Origin: Casuarius casuarius
Taxonomy: Eukaryota; Chordata; Aves; Casuariiformes; Casuariidae
DNA: 64,000 nucleotides
NCBI GenBank assembly: GCA_003342895.1
Contig: PTFA01000403.1
Location: 250,537 to 314,536, forward strand
Reading direction: 5' to 3'
The first letter of the stretch is position 1, and each line of letters begins with the position of its first letter. The notes beneath the pieces are model-generated. The model was not told where the DNA came from. It searched no databases and worked only from the letters and a program-made list of their open reading frames with translations. A program made the translations under genes and the position numbers. This document shows, piece after piece, positions 49,653 to 61,638 of the stretch.

Positions 49653-50429
49653 AGAACAAATCAATCCCTGGGCAATTATACTTTCCAATCTAAGCTCTCC
49701 ACCCTTCACGCAGTAGTTTGGACCAATAGTAATATTTAGGTCTGGGGTCTCCTGCTCCTTATTGGGTCCCTAGGTAGGTTGTTTACTGTTGTGGTTTCTG
49801 CTGACAGATGCGTTTTCATTCTTCGGGTCCTGCCCTTATCTCTCAAGGCCCTGACAAATTATTACTTCCCCAGCAGTGACAGTAGGTGTTATTTCCCAAG
49901 GTCCAGACAAAGGGAATATAATCTGGACCCCGAGATAGCCCAGACCCCCCCCAATCAGCATTGTTTCAGCAGCGAGAGGAGGCCCTGCTCCCCAGGGTCC
50001 CGGCGCCCAAGCAGGCCTCACTTCAATGCCTTGACATCCTTCCTCCCGGAGTGTGAGGCATGGGAATGCAAACTGCTGGTAATTCCCTTGTCTTTCCCGC
50101 CTGCACCAACTCTGGGGCCCTTTCTCACTGACCTAGGAGTGTGGCCTAAGGCTTCAGCAAATTTAGCTACTCATGCTAAGCAAGTTTTATAGAAGTTGTG
50201 CTAAGCGGCAATAATTTACAGTCCAGGTCCCAAAGTCTCTGCCCGATCGTGGTCTGGTTCAGCACAGGCTCGGTGTGTCCTGGGTGGTCGCAGGGAGACC
50301 ATTTCGGGGGTCGCAGCAGCTCAGTCCTGTTCCCGCTGGGAACAGATGGCTTGTTTGGGGTTATGGTTTGCTTGCACCTTATGTACCAAGAAATGTTTAA
50401 GGCAAAAGTTCACTCATCTGTCCGCCACA

Positions 50430-50434
50430 GTATC
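50430..50434 (-). repeat. Target-site duplication, right flank (LTR 2)
   Basis: GTATC, identical to 49349-49353. Confidence 0.85.
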
Positions 50435-52648
50435 TTGTTATCTGAACAAATGATGACTTGCTGTAAAACTAAAGCATTGGTTATATTGTGCAATGGTTTA
50501 ATATGTCACAAGTTCAGCATGGATAAATGCTGGATATTCTTGACTGATAATCCTCGCAGTACCTCCTCAGCAAGCAAAATATCTTCTCTGCCTGCATCTA
50601 TATTTGTCTGTGTTGATGCTTTGATTCAAACTCATTCATCTTTATTTGTTTATTTTCTACCAGAACCGTGTGTTGGAGGAGTTGGCGACTTGTAGTCAGG
50701 GAGAGAGAAAGAAGAGGATAAAAATGGACACAAGGAAATAAAGATGACACGAGAGAAGTAGTAGAAAGTACCTAGGAGAAAGTAGCGCAAGGATACTGAG
50801 AAAAAGAATAAAAAATGGGGAGGAAGACAGACATAATAAATCCCTTTTCTGCCTATTGGATTTCCTGGCAATCAAAACGCAATGTAACTGAAGACCAGTC
50901 TAAGCTGTGTGGCAACCGTTGATTCTGGTTCAGTACGTACAGCCAAGGAAGGCAATAGATTATGGATATATGCCAAAACATTGTTAACTTTTTACATGTT
51001 TGACTTATTTTTTTCAAAAAAACTGTAACACTTATACCAGGCTTATTCCTTCCAACAGGGGCTAGTCTTTCAGGATGAGATAAAAAACACTATTTCATAA
51101 TAAATTCTAGGTTATTCTAAATCAGTGTACTGTTAAATTAAATAACACTATTTTCTGAAAAAGAATTAAGTTAAGGACAATATTCAAATTGGATGAAAGA
51201 TTTTCATCATTTTGGTGTGACAGCTTTTAGTGAAGGCTTAAAGCTATTTGCCACATCATTTTCTAATTGTCTTACTGCTATCATTTAGTTAAAAATTTCA
51301 AATATTTCATCTCATCTTTGTTTCTTTAATATCACTGACAGACTTACTAATTAGATGATCTGATTATTCCTTTTTTTTATCACATGTAATTAAAAAACAA
51401 ACCTTGTTGTTCAAGTCATAAAAAAAAGAAAGATCAGTGGCTTAATATTGAGTTGGATACTTTTTTATTTATCAGACATTTACATTTTTCATCACAACTG
51501 ATAAAAAACAAATAGAATTCTTAATCTCCACATTTTTCATGGCATTTCTTTTGCGCTGGTGTAAATAACTTTGTCAGCTGGAAGCTACAGAACAGTGTGG
51601 TTGATGAATTCTCATTAATTTTCTTAAAGTAAGTTTCTGAATTGTCAAGTGTAATCATGCAAATTGTAATCAAATAAAGATCTGCTTTATTTTGCTAGTT
51701 GCTCCTATTAAAAAATAAATAAATCTGAGAAATGCTTCTCTAACTCAGGAAAATTAATGGGGAGTCCTCCAATTATTTGTCACTAAACAACCCTGAAATA
51801 AGCCTAGTTCACAGAAGAGATTCTCTAGACTTACTTTGTCTCCAGGGTTCTGAATCTGGAACTCCTAGGAAACAGCTGTGCTATCAAAACATTCTTGTGC
51901 AGCGGTCTCAAACACATCAAAAACACTAAATTAGAACTGAATGTTCTGGAAAAGTATTGTGGTCATGTACACCTTAAGAGAAAGTTAAAACCACTTTTTG
52001 TATAGAAATGGGGGGATATTCCAAGTTTAAAAGACCTGACCCCAAAAGATATGACAGGGAAACAGCTCTTACTTCCTGAGAAGTCAACTGCAAACTGGGA
52101 AGAGTGAGTTTCTGGGTAGCAGCAGGTCACTAAGGCAGCCCTCTGCCTTCTACTTACAGTAGCAACTGGATGCGAATAGCAGAAAAAATAAAAGAACAAA
52201 CAGCCAACCTAGCCTTATTATTAAGGAAATTATTCTCACTTTCAGAAAGTTACTTACTACCATAGACTTCTGAGACAAGTGAGAGAAAAGTCCTTTACCT
52301 TGATGCACAGGAACCAGAAAATGTAAGCGTGTGTTTTTCTGGGAAGCAAATTCTACAGGATTAAGGAATCTGGCTTCAAAATGCCAAATAGATTCTTTTT
52401 CCTAGTCTGTGATGTCCATGAAAATTCTAAGTAATCAGAAAAAGAACTGAAATTGAATCAACTTTTTTGAGAGGTCATCAGACAGTGTATTTTTCACAAG
52501 TTTTTCTATCGTTATTTCTGCCGTATTAGGGGAAATATGTAATTTGTAACTAATAAAGTCATATCAAGATCACAGAAAGACAGAATTTCATTAAAAGATC
52601 AATCTGCCAATGACTTCGGGTAAATGAGCATCTCCAAACCATCCTTAG
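50435..52648. other. AT-rich non-coding stretch
   Basis: No gene recognised. The purine-rich stretch 50695-50830 gives an open minus-strand frame through shortage of stops. Otherwise unremarkable. Confidence 0.55.
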
Positions 52649-54365
52649 GATCACAGCATCATTGGATAATTCAGGTTGGAAGGGACCTCTGAAAATCTCT
52701 AGTCCAACCTCTAGTCCCCTCCAGCAGGGTCAGCTGTGAGCTGGTTGCTCAGCTGACTTTGTGACTGACTTTGTTCAGTCACAAACACAGAGTCAAACCT
52801 CCAAGAATAGGGACTGCACAACCAATGTGGACAACCCGCTTCAATGCTTGACTGTTCTTATGGGGAAAAAGGACATATGTGTCCTTACATCCAGTCTGAA
52901 TTTCTCTTGTTTCAATTTATGTCCATTGCCTCTCATCCTCCTGCCACGCACCACTGCGAAAAGCCTGGCTCCATCTTCTCAATGGCCTCCCCATAGGTAG
53001 GGGGAGCTGGCTGTTAGGTCCCCTCCAAAACCATCTCTTCTCCAGCCTGAACAAGCCTCGATCCCTCAACCTTGCTTCATAGGGCCAGTGCTCAAGCCCT
53101 GACCATGTTGCTGAACTTTTACCAGTGGATCAGTGTATGCCTTGTACTGGGGGGCCAAAATCTGGATGCAGTATTTTACATGTGATCTATTGAGTGCAAG
53201 TGAAGGGGGATAACCACTACTCTCAACATACCAACTGTACTTCTGATCATACAGCCCAGGACACTGCTGGCCATCTTTGCTGCCAAGGCATGCTGCTGGC
53301 TCATGCTCAACTTCCCATCAGCCCAGATCCCTGGGCTTTTCCAGAGCTGCTCCCCTCTCAGTCAGTTCCCAGCCTACAGGGCTGCTAGGGTCTCTTCCTT
53401 CCCATGGGAAAGGCATTGCATTTGTCTTACTGGATCTCATAAGGTTTCTGTTGGCCTGTTCCTCCAGCCTAAGTCTCTCTAGATGACAGCCCTGCCCTCA
53501 AGTATATTGACTTGTCCTCCCAATTCAGTGCTGTCTGCAAACTTAATGAGTGTGCACTTCATCGCCTCCTCCAGGTGATCAATGAATAAGTCAAGCTGAA
53601 CGAGTCCCAGGATAAACCCCTGCAGTACTCCACTTGTTACTGACTTCCAGTTAGAGTATGACCTATTACACTCTCCGAGTCCGACCATACAACGAATTGT
53701 GTCCACCCATCGAAACTGTACAGTACTAACTTGGATATAAAATATTATTGGAGACAGTGTCAAAAGCCTTCCTAAAGTTAAGTAGTGTCCACTACTCTGC
53801 CCACACGCACAGATCTGGCCATTTTATCATAAAAGGCAATCAGATTGGTTAGGCACTATTTTACCCTTGGTAAATCCACAGGGATTGTTCCCCATCACCA
53901 CCTTCTCCCTTATATGCCCAGAAATGTGTTTCAAGTGGAACTGCTCATCAGGACTGAAGTGAAGCTGACCATCCTGCAGTTCTCTGGGTTGACTTCCCCT
54001 CCCTCCTCCTCTGCCCCCCAGAAGATTAGTGTGACATTTGCCTTTCTTCACTTGTCAGGGACCACCCTCAATCTCCACAACCTTTCAAATATGAAAGAGA
54101 GTAACCTTGCAATGACTTTGACCAGTTCACTCAGCACTCTGCAGATGCAGCAGTCCATCAGGTCCCATAATCTTGTACAGGTCAAGTTCTCATAAGTTCT
54201 GACTCTGTCCTCATCCACTGCTGGTAGCTCTCCTCCCTGAAACTAACCACTAAGCACAAGCATCTGGAAGAGCTTGCTGGTGAAGAGGCCACATATGCAA
54301 CAGTTTATCCTTCAGCCTCAATACATTTCATGTGTTTTCCTCTTGTAATGTAGCCAGGATCACTA
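52649..54365 (-). mobile_element. CR1 LINE fragment, minus orientation
   Basis: The 3' end lies at the left: 'ggatcacagcatcattgg', then 'aggttggaagggacctctg' and 'agtccaacctctagtcccct' are the reverse complement of the canonical CR1 terminus. Going right, the copy follows CR1 ORF2 backwards through the 'cattgcctctcatcctcctg' block and 'cttgtactggggggccaaaa'. It continues through 'gtgtcaaaagccttcctaaa' and 'ctgcagttctctgggttgac'. Homology fades between 54200 and 54365, so the 5' boundary is approximate. The element is 5'-truncated, with many substitutions, frame breaks and short deletions; it cannot be active. Recognition is from the family consensus as I remember it. Confidence 0.88.
53479..53763 (-). 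pseudogene. Remnant of CR1 ORF2 reverse transcriptase
   Basis: Ninety-four codons inside the minus-strand CR1 remain open. Residues 44-53 (SGVLQGFILG) correspond to the SGVPQGSVLG motif of CR1-type reverse transcriptase. Residues 75-83 (FADSTELGG) correspond to FADDTKLGG. The second catalytic aspartate of the FADD box is Ser here (53530-53541), so even this piece would be inactive. Upstream and downstream parts of the domain are in other frames or interrupted. Confidence 0.85.
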
Positions 54366-56182
54366 AGTTCTAGGCAACCAGGAGTATATTTTACCTATAC
54401 AAACTATGTGGATCTTGCTAACTTTTTCTGTGTAAGTGGAATTTGTGAAAAAAGTAGTACAGTACACTTCACAACAATATGTTGTTTCTATACGGAGTTC
54501 CAAAAACTAAGTACTCCAAATTCTATTAATTCCTAAACACTGCCACAACAGCACACGCACACAAACACTGGAATAAATGGAAAAGAAAAGAAAAAACCTC
54601 CCTTATTGGTACTGTTTCCTGATGGGGGAACAATATGAGCAATTTAACACCAAATTAGCTACAAGGAGTACCTAGTAGTTAACTCCTTAGATAGCAAATG
54701 AGAGGACAGATGTAGCAATTATTCAGTAAAGTCATATTTAAATGGACCTGAAAAGCATTACTGATGCCTAAACTGTTTTTCCCGTACTTTTGTGTAAATG
54801 CTATGTATGAAAATTTAGATTTATTAGTTGATTGAGATACACTATAAATCCTTACAGAAAGGAAGGACAGCATGACAAGGTTTTTATATCACCATGCGCA
54901 AGAACAAACAGTATAGGCTGGCAACCTTTCTGTGACAGACATTACTCCTTCATATTTAGGAGCTAAGTCAGGAAGATTATCCTTTACTGTTCCAATGGCA
55001 CATTAATCCAAATATTTCTACTCTTCATTGCTCAATGCTGGTTGGCATTTTTGCCTAGAATATTGAATAGTATACAAATAAAGTGAAAAAGCCTTCTTTT
55101 TATGCCACATTGTTAAATTTGATACTTCTAGACACTTCCTGCCACACTATTTTATGTGATTTATTATGGTAGAGGAGAGAAATTCAGAGAGATGGAAAGA
55201 AATCGTAACAGTAAATTTGTGCTAAATCTATTGTTATCATACAAAGAACAGTTTTCCTAAGGAGATTGTCTATAGCCAGATAGCTTTAATCTAAAATTTA
55301 ATATCAGCTTTTATGACTGAAAGAGAAAACTGAAATAAAACATGAGCATAAATGAAAGAAATTATACAAAAATTACTATAATTATGAACATCAAAGTTAC
55401 TTATCAAAACTCCATCTTTATGCTAATTATTTTCCCAACAGATTATTCTGAATAGGATGAAGCCATTTCAGTTATGAAAGAAAACTAGTGTTTTCCCGTT
55501 CCATGATAATTAGTCATTCATATTTAGATAGCCTTCATTCACTGCTGCACAGGTGCCTCAACCTTTGCCACATAATGTTGAGCTGTATTTAAAGAAATAA
55601 TTTTTGAATACTTCTAAAGGAATAACAAAAAAACTGTATTAACAGCTTAATCACCCAGCATCTCTCTAAACAAGAGATTTGTCATGTGAAATCCATCTTT
55701 TTTGTCAAAAGCATGCACAAAACAGTTCTGATGGACTAAAATATGACAGTGTTGTATCAGCAAGCCTGCTTCAGCAGCCCTGCTAATTTAACACTCTATT
55801 CAGCAGATATTCAATTTGCATGGCTGCTGGCCATGAAGTTTCTGTGAGCTTCTATGGGTTGGCACCTGCAAAGCTTAATCCCGATTCAATAAACGTAAAT
55901 TTCTGTCTTCCTCATTGCAGATCTGTTAACTGCTGACTATGGCTATGGCTTTCCAGCAAAAGCATGCTCTATTCACATGTCTATATATAGAAGTCAGCAT
56001 TACATGTCCATCAGGCTTGTAAACTTATGTTTGGATAGACTATGACTGACGACATATGACTGTGAGGAAAGTCCATGAAGAAGGATGGAAATACAGATGT
56101 GCTCAGAGACATCAATAGGAAAAAGGTTCCCTGATAGCATAGTCCCATCTCTCTGGAGTCTCTATTTTCTTTACAACTATAA

Positions 56183-56206
56183 TACTAGAACCAGTACTAG
56201 AACCAG
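56183..56206. repeat. 12-bp perfect tandem duplication
   Basis: TACTAGAACCAG repeated head to tail (56183-56194, 56195-56206). Confidence 0.9.
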
Positions 56207-58345
56207 TTAAAGAAAAAGTCTCAATGCCTTCCTGAGCTACTATATGACTGCATAGGCAAAGTAATTCAGGTGAATAAACCATCCATGAGCCAGGATCTTC
56301 TAATGGAGAGCTACCACAATGATGGTACCATTGCGTCAATATAGCGCAGCTTACTCTCTCACTAATACTATTTGGTGCATCAGGATTGATTTAGTCTAGG
56401 CAGGAAGGTTATTTAAGATTTAGTGAAGGAAGAATGTCTCTAAACCACGAGTATGTCTGGTTTCATCAGCTCAGCCATGGAACATCTCAACATCTCAAAC
56501 CTGAGAGATTTTAATCAGAATTATTTAAATAGTTTTCCATGGGAACATTGAACTGTACTGTCATCAGCTCTGCAGTTCATAGAATAAAAGTTTCAGTATT
56601 TTCACTGAGTAAACTAATTCAGGATTAAAATAGAATGAAATGACCAATGAGATAGTATTCTGCTTTTTCTATTAGCTACCTAAATGAGTGTCAAAAAGCA
56701 ACCATCAATGAAATATGCATCACCACTTGTAGTAAAAACAAACAGGACTGGCTATATCACTTCATATATAATATGAACGAGTAGGTCAGGTAGATTTATA
56801 AAGCTATGGGAAGAGCCACAAGCCAGTATCCCCAGATCATATAGGCTGATCTGCTGTTGTGCTGACAGGTTTTTGTACTCTGAATTTAATGTTGCAGCTT
56901 CTTTGCAGTTTTGAGGTCATTTTTAAAGTTTTAAAATAATTGATCAGGTAAGAAAAGAAAGATAATTGGTAGGTTGCTGGAATGGATAGAAAGATTTTTT
57001 TTAACACTTTATTTAATCTGGATTCTTGAATTCTTAGTCTTAGCTCCATTCACGGGTGTTTCCACAGTACAGTTTTTATAGTAGCAGAGAGAGACACTGA
57101 AATTAGCTTTAAAACAAGGTGATTTGAAAGACAGAAACGACATAGCCAGAAGAGCAGGAAGTTTGGCAAGGACTAATTCACTACATAGAAATAGTAAGTT
57201 GATCAATGCCACACACAGCTTTGCAGACCAAACTTTCGCAAATGTCATAATGAAACATCATTGTTGGTACCTACGTTTCAGGTAACCCAAAAAGGTACTC
57301 ATTAACTCAGAGAGGGCCTGACAAAAAAAAAAAAACAAAAAAGAAAAACCACACAGCATTAAAGCCATGATAACAAAGCACTGCATGAATGTGTCTAAAC
57401 AAACAAACAGAACAGCTACATCCCCACAGAAGGTCAAATAAGATGCCTCAATAAGGAGCAGAGAATAATAAACTTGGAACCAGGTGAAAGATAACAGGAC
57501 ACTAAAACAGTCTTTGGAGTCACCTTTCCTTAAAAATCTCCCTTTCTTGGTCTTGGTTCCTAGTTCTACATAAAAATACTTTGTCCTTGTTAAGCACCTA
57601 GTCACATCAGTGGTCACACATTTACCAAGGCTTGAGCAACCTGCATCTAAAACCAAGTCATTTCTGAGGATAATAGTAGCTGAAATAAAAAGGGCCATAT
57701 AGGAACAAAGAAATAATTGTGACAAAACAAGCAAGTTTGCCTCCTCAGTGAGAAGGAACAAATAGGAAGTGCAAGGAAGACAGAAGGGCGGCGAAACCAA
57801 GAACTAGAACAATTGAGGACCTGTGATAATATTTGTCCCTAAGATATCACCTATGAGGCTTTCCTAAGTCATAAGGAAAAGCAGTTACTTAATTTCTTTT
57901 TAAATTTGGCTTTCCTAACACCAGCTGAACATTCATCTTAAGCTTTGGAGTTGCTTCCTTTGCTACTAAATATTAAAAGGGATAAAAGACTCATGTGTGG
58001 TTACTAAAGTAATACGCTCTGATGTCCTTATAAGGAAATAATAAAATTTTTCAGTATACTTATTTTTATTATGTGTCTAAACATAAGAATCATTTGCATT
58101 TGATTACATTTGACCTCTTTTACGCAAAAACGATCTGTACTTCCTCCCTGACCACCCTCGCAGTGTCACATATCTGGTTTCTTAAAGACTAACCAGAAAA
58201 ACATAAGTGGTTGTGCAAAGTCATAGACCAGGAATGTCAAACAGTGATTGTTCTCTAGAAGCTGTCATTTGGCCAAGATATACCGACTTTGTCCAGTTGA
58301 AAGCTTTCATTGACTAGTTCACACCACGCCAAACTATTATTTGCA

Positions 58346-58384
58346 GGAATAATAGAAATAAAGGAATAACAGAAATAAAGGAAT
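58346..58384. repeat. 17-bp tandem repeat, 2.3 copies
   Basis: GGAATAATAGAAATAAA is followed by the same unit with one T-to-C change and then a partial third copy (ggaat). Confidence 0.85.
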
Positions 58385-59244
58385 TGAGGATGAGAACAGA
58401 GCTAGAGGAGACAAAGCGTGTTATCACACAGGCACAGCTTGAGTGCAAAGTGTTGATAGAGCAGTGGGAACAAGACAAAAAAGGAAAAAAATCAGAAGGA
58501 AGAGAAGCAAAGGAAGTCTGAGCTTCTCTGACATCTTAATGCTATCCTTTGACATGAACCTCTGCTCACTAATTCCCGTTGATTAATTTATACTGACTTC
58601 AGTGGGCTTGCATGCTAGATATTAACAGTGGTAGATTTAAAAAAGGATAGAAGAGGAAATGAAATAAAGTAGGGTGGGACTTAAATAATGGATGGTGCAT
58701 AAAGTACGGAGACACCAATCAAGTTTACCATAACAACATCAGGAGACTTCACTGGTTTACTGAACAATACAGATCTTAAACTACCCTAGGTGAATACTGA
58801 TTTGAGACTTATTATATTAAATCACTAATGAACTAGAACTGAAAAGCTCTAATATCACCTCATAGTAATTTCTAACAGTCTAAATTCCAGTTCCTCGAAA
58901 CCTCTCAATCTTCCTGTCTTTGTACAGCCTGCCTTTATTTCAAATCTCAACAAGAAAGATGAAAGAGTACTTGAGCTTCTTCTTATGTATACAAGACCTC
59001 TGTCTTTGTGTCAGTAATTTGAGCAAATCTAATTTTGAAAACCACTCAAGCTATAGGCTGCATGAAAGACACCATTCCAAAACACAGCTATTCAATTTTT
59101 TTCAACCCTCAATATATTATGATGAACTTCGTTGCAAATAGTGCCATGGGCTATTTGTTAATGCAGGGGAAACCCTTCTTTCCCATAATGCAATGAAATA
59201 TACCACTACTTGCACTTCAGTGAAAAATTCACAGCCATGCCTTC

Positions 59245-59246
<2 letters not shown>

Positions 59247-59275
<29 letters not shown>
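59247..59275. repeat. T29 homopolymer
   Basis: Twenty-nine T. No retrotransposed body with matching orientation is recognisable beside it. Confidence 0.9.
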
Positions 59276-59279
<4 letters not shown>

Positions 59280-60889
59280 ATGGGAAAGTGAACAGCTTGC
59301 TTATGATCCTTTTCTGACAGGTTTTTCCTTGTTAATTTGGCCTCATTTCACAACTGTAGACTGCTTGTGCCAAGATTTTATACACTGCTTTTTCTTTCTC
59401 TCTCCATTGCACCAATAAAAAGGTTTTTCATTTGAAATCTTATAATTTATTACCTTGTGTCACTTAAAGGAATAAATCTATCATGGAGTAAAGTGCAAGT
59501 CAATAAAGTAATGTACATACATCAAACAAACTTTTTACCAGCTAAAGTACTATGCCAGATAATAGAATTCTTTGAAATATACTCTAAGATAATATCCTTA
59601 ACTGTAATTTTTGCAGTGAGCCACTAAAAGTATGCTTTTATGCTGTAATAAAGGTCAGTTTTTAAATATCCTAAGATTTCTTAGGCTCTTTTAACCTAAG
59701 CCCTATAGAATTACTCCTCTGAATTAAAATAGGAAGTATATTTTATCTATTTTATTCTTCTAAAATGAAAAAAGCAGCCCTCTACAGTTAGTAGAGCTTT
59801 CATAGAAGATCTCTAATGAAGTCCTGTAGCTCCAAATAGCCTCAGCCTTATTGAAATGGCATGGTTACATGAAAATTATTTGGAAGGAAGCAAAAGTGAA
59901 ATAGATACCCACAGCTACTCCTGCAGCATATCCTCTCTTATTCAACTGGATGACCAAGTTAAGACCAGACAGAGACGTGTTTGAGCCAGAGCCTTACATT
60001 AACAAAGTATTCCTTTGACTACCTAATGTAGTTGGCAGGAAGGTTTAACTGCATTTTTTCTTCAGATGACCTGCTGGGAAATTAAAAAGCCCAGACAGCA
60101 AAGGGATCCATTTGGTGGACTTCGCTCTCAGTGCATGGGATGAACAGCTGGCTAGACAGCCTTTCAGCTGGCCTCTGTCAAAAGTTTTGATGGGACAAGC
60201 AAGTTGTCCACAGGAACATAGTGCTATCTGTAGTACGCATAAGTGTATTATAGATGTATAATGTATATAGATGTGTAAAGGTGGGCATAAGTGTACTAGG
60301 CAGATAATATATAAAAACACATCTTTAAAAATGTGTTTATTATGATCAGGCAGATTCACCTCAATTTATTTCCATTAGCATGCAGTCATCTACAGTTTGT
60401 TTTTCATATAGAACCTGTTAGAGTGTTCTTTAAAATAGTACATAGGAATAGTTTGTAAGACTTGCGTATGGCAAATAGCTTCTCTCAAAAAGGCCTTATG
60501 TTCATGCCACACCACACTGCTTTCAGGCTTCTGTGTGCATTTTGAGTAACTTTTATATCAAATTTGCTCAATTCACATGCAAAATGGTGTTTTGTTTGGA
60601 TTTTATTACTATCAGCTCTGTCAAAGAATCCTCAAATCTGAAAGTCAAGCTTTTTTTTTTTTTTTCCCCAGCTCATGCATTTTTCCAGCAGCAATGAGGT
60701 CTCTGATGGAGTAATTCACCCATGCTTCAATTAGTACAAGTCTCATCACTGATACTGGCTTCAGCCAGGGCAATTCTACAGAAGGTGTGAGAGAAACAAG
60801 ATTACAGGTATAAAGCCAAAGATGTTATGACAATGGATTTTCACAGCTGCAGCATGCCAAAATCAGAACAAACTTCAAAATTCTGGATT

Positions 60890-61638
60890 TTGCATTTAAG
60901 AGTTGTGCAGAGTCCTGCACCTAGGGAGGAATAAGCCAGTGCATCAATACAGGCTGGGGGCTGACCTGCTGTAAAAGCAGCTCTGTGGAGAAGGACCTGA
61001 GAGTCCTGGTGGAGAAGTTGACCCTGAGCCAGCAATGTGCTCTTGTGGCCAAGAAGGCCAATGATATCCTGGGCTGCCTGAGGAAGAGTATTGCCAGCAG
61101 GTCAAGGGAGGTGACCCTCCCCCTCTACTCAGCCCTGATGAGGTGACACCTGAGTGTTGCACCCAGTTCTGGGCTCCCCTGTACAAGAGAGACATGGAGT
61201 TACTGCAGCAAGTCCAGCAGAGGGCTACTAAGATGATTAAGGGAGTGGAGCATCTCTCACATGAGGGAAGTCTGAGAGAGCTGGGACTCTTCAGCCTGGA
61301 GAAGAGAAGGCTGAGGGGTGATCTTATCAATGTGTATAAGTATCTGAAGGGAGGGTGTAGAGTGGATGGGGCCAGACTCTTTTCAGTGGTACCCAGTGAT
61401 AGGAAGAGAGGCAATGGGCAAACTGAAACAGAGTCTGAACAGAAAAACTTCTTTACTGTGAGAATAACACAGCACTGGAACAGGCTGCCCTGAGAGGTTG
61501 CGGAGTCTCCATCCTTGGAGGTATTCAAAAACCGTCTCGACAGGATCCTGGTAAACATGCTTTAGGTGAGCCTGCTTGAGCAGGGGGGTTGAACTGGATG
61601 ATCTCCAGATGTCCCTTCCAACCTCAAACATTCTGTGA
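60890..61638 (+). mobile_element. CR1 LINE fragment, plus orientation
   Basis: A classic 5'-truncated CR1. It enters ORF2 near 'gcagagtcctgcacctaggg', passes 'gagaaggacctgagagtcct' and 'gccagcaatgtgctcttgtg', and runs on through 'ttcagcctggagaagagaag'. It closes with 'ttgaactggatgatctccag', 'atgtcccttccaacctcaaa' and ATTCTGTGA at the 3' end (61630-61638). Typical of the short, 3'-anchored CR1 copies in bird genomes. It looks younger, by eye, than the minus-strand copy at 52.6 kb. Confidence 0.93.
60947..61562 (+). pseudogene. C-terminal remnant of CR1 ORF2
   Basis: Encodes the region after the reverse-transcriptase core of CR1 ORF2. Recognisable blocks are [43 protein letters not shown] and [10 protein letters not shown] stop (TGA at 61143-61145) and a 1-base loss shortly after it shift the frame near 61143-61155. 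A second stop lies at 61491-61493, where the family has an Arg codon. A short deletion lies near 61420. Clearly non-functional. Confidence 0.85.

Larger units (their letters stand above)
49354..50429 (-). mobile_element. Solo LTR of an endogenous retrovirus, minus orientation (copy 2)
   Basis: A 1076-bp LTR of the same family as 42751-43975, read on the minus strand: it starts TGTGGCGGACAG at 50429 and ends TCGGGACA at 49354. A perfect 5-bp target duplication GTATC flanks it, proof of an independent insertion. The first ~290 bases and last ~210 bases are about 96-98% identical to copy 1 by eye. The middle of U3 differs at roughly one position in five with several gaps. It lacks a 104-bp segment that copy 1 carries at 43619-43722. 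The poly(C) near its 3' end is expanded, seen on the plus strand as 15 G plus an unresolved N. No internal proviral sequence is attached. Confidence 0.9.
54366..60889. other. Long AT-rich non-coding stretch
   Basis: No gene recognised. The open frame 57258-57800 (-) spans 180 codons and is hydrophobic and cysteine/phenylalanine-rich, but shows no known family; pyrimidine bias of that strand explains the lack of stops. The part 55690-55960 includes an ATTTGCAT octamer at 55814-55821 and has a motif-dense look. Homopolymers: A13 at 57323-57335, T29 at 59247-59275, T15 at 60651-60665. Confidence 0.5.

Noticed and set aside
49468..49716. Arg/Glu/Gly-rich frame seen in both LTR copies (also 43651-43869)
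   Set aside because: It is the purine-rich complement of the LTR pyrimidine tract; similarity between the two reflects LTR homology and not protein conservation.
50198..50695. 165-codon plus-strand open frame
   Set aside because: Its first half is antisense to the conserved 5' part of LTR 2 and the rest is unrelated flank; the matching frame in LTR 1 (42716-42982) breaks elsewhere.
60944..61558. 204-codon minus-strand open frame, the longest in the window
   Set aside because: Entirely antisense to the plus-strand CR1 ORF2 remnant; many CR1 copies have such open antisense frames by composition.
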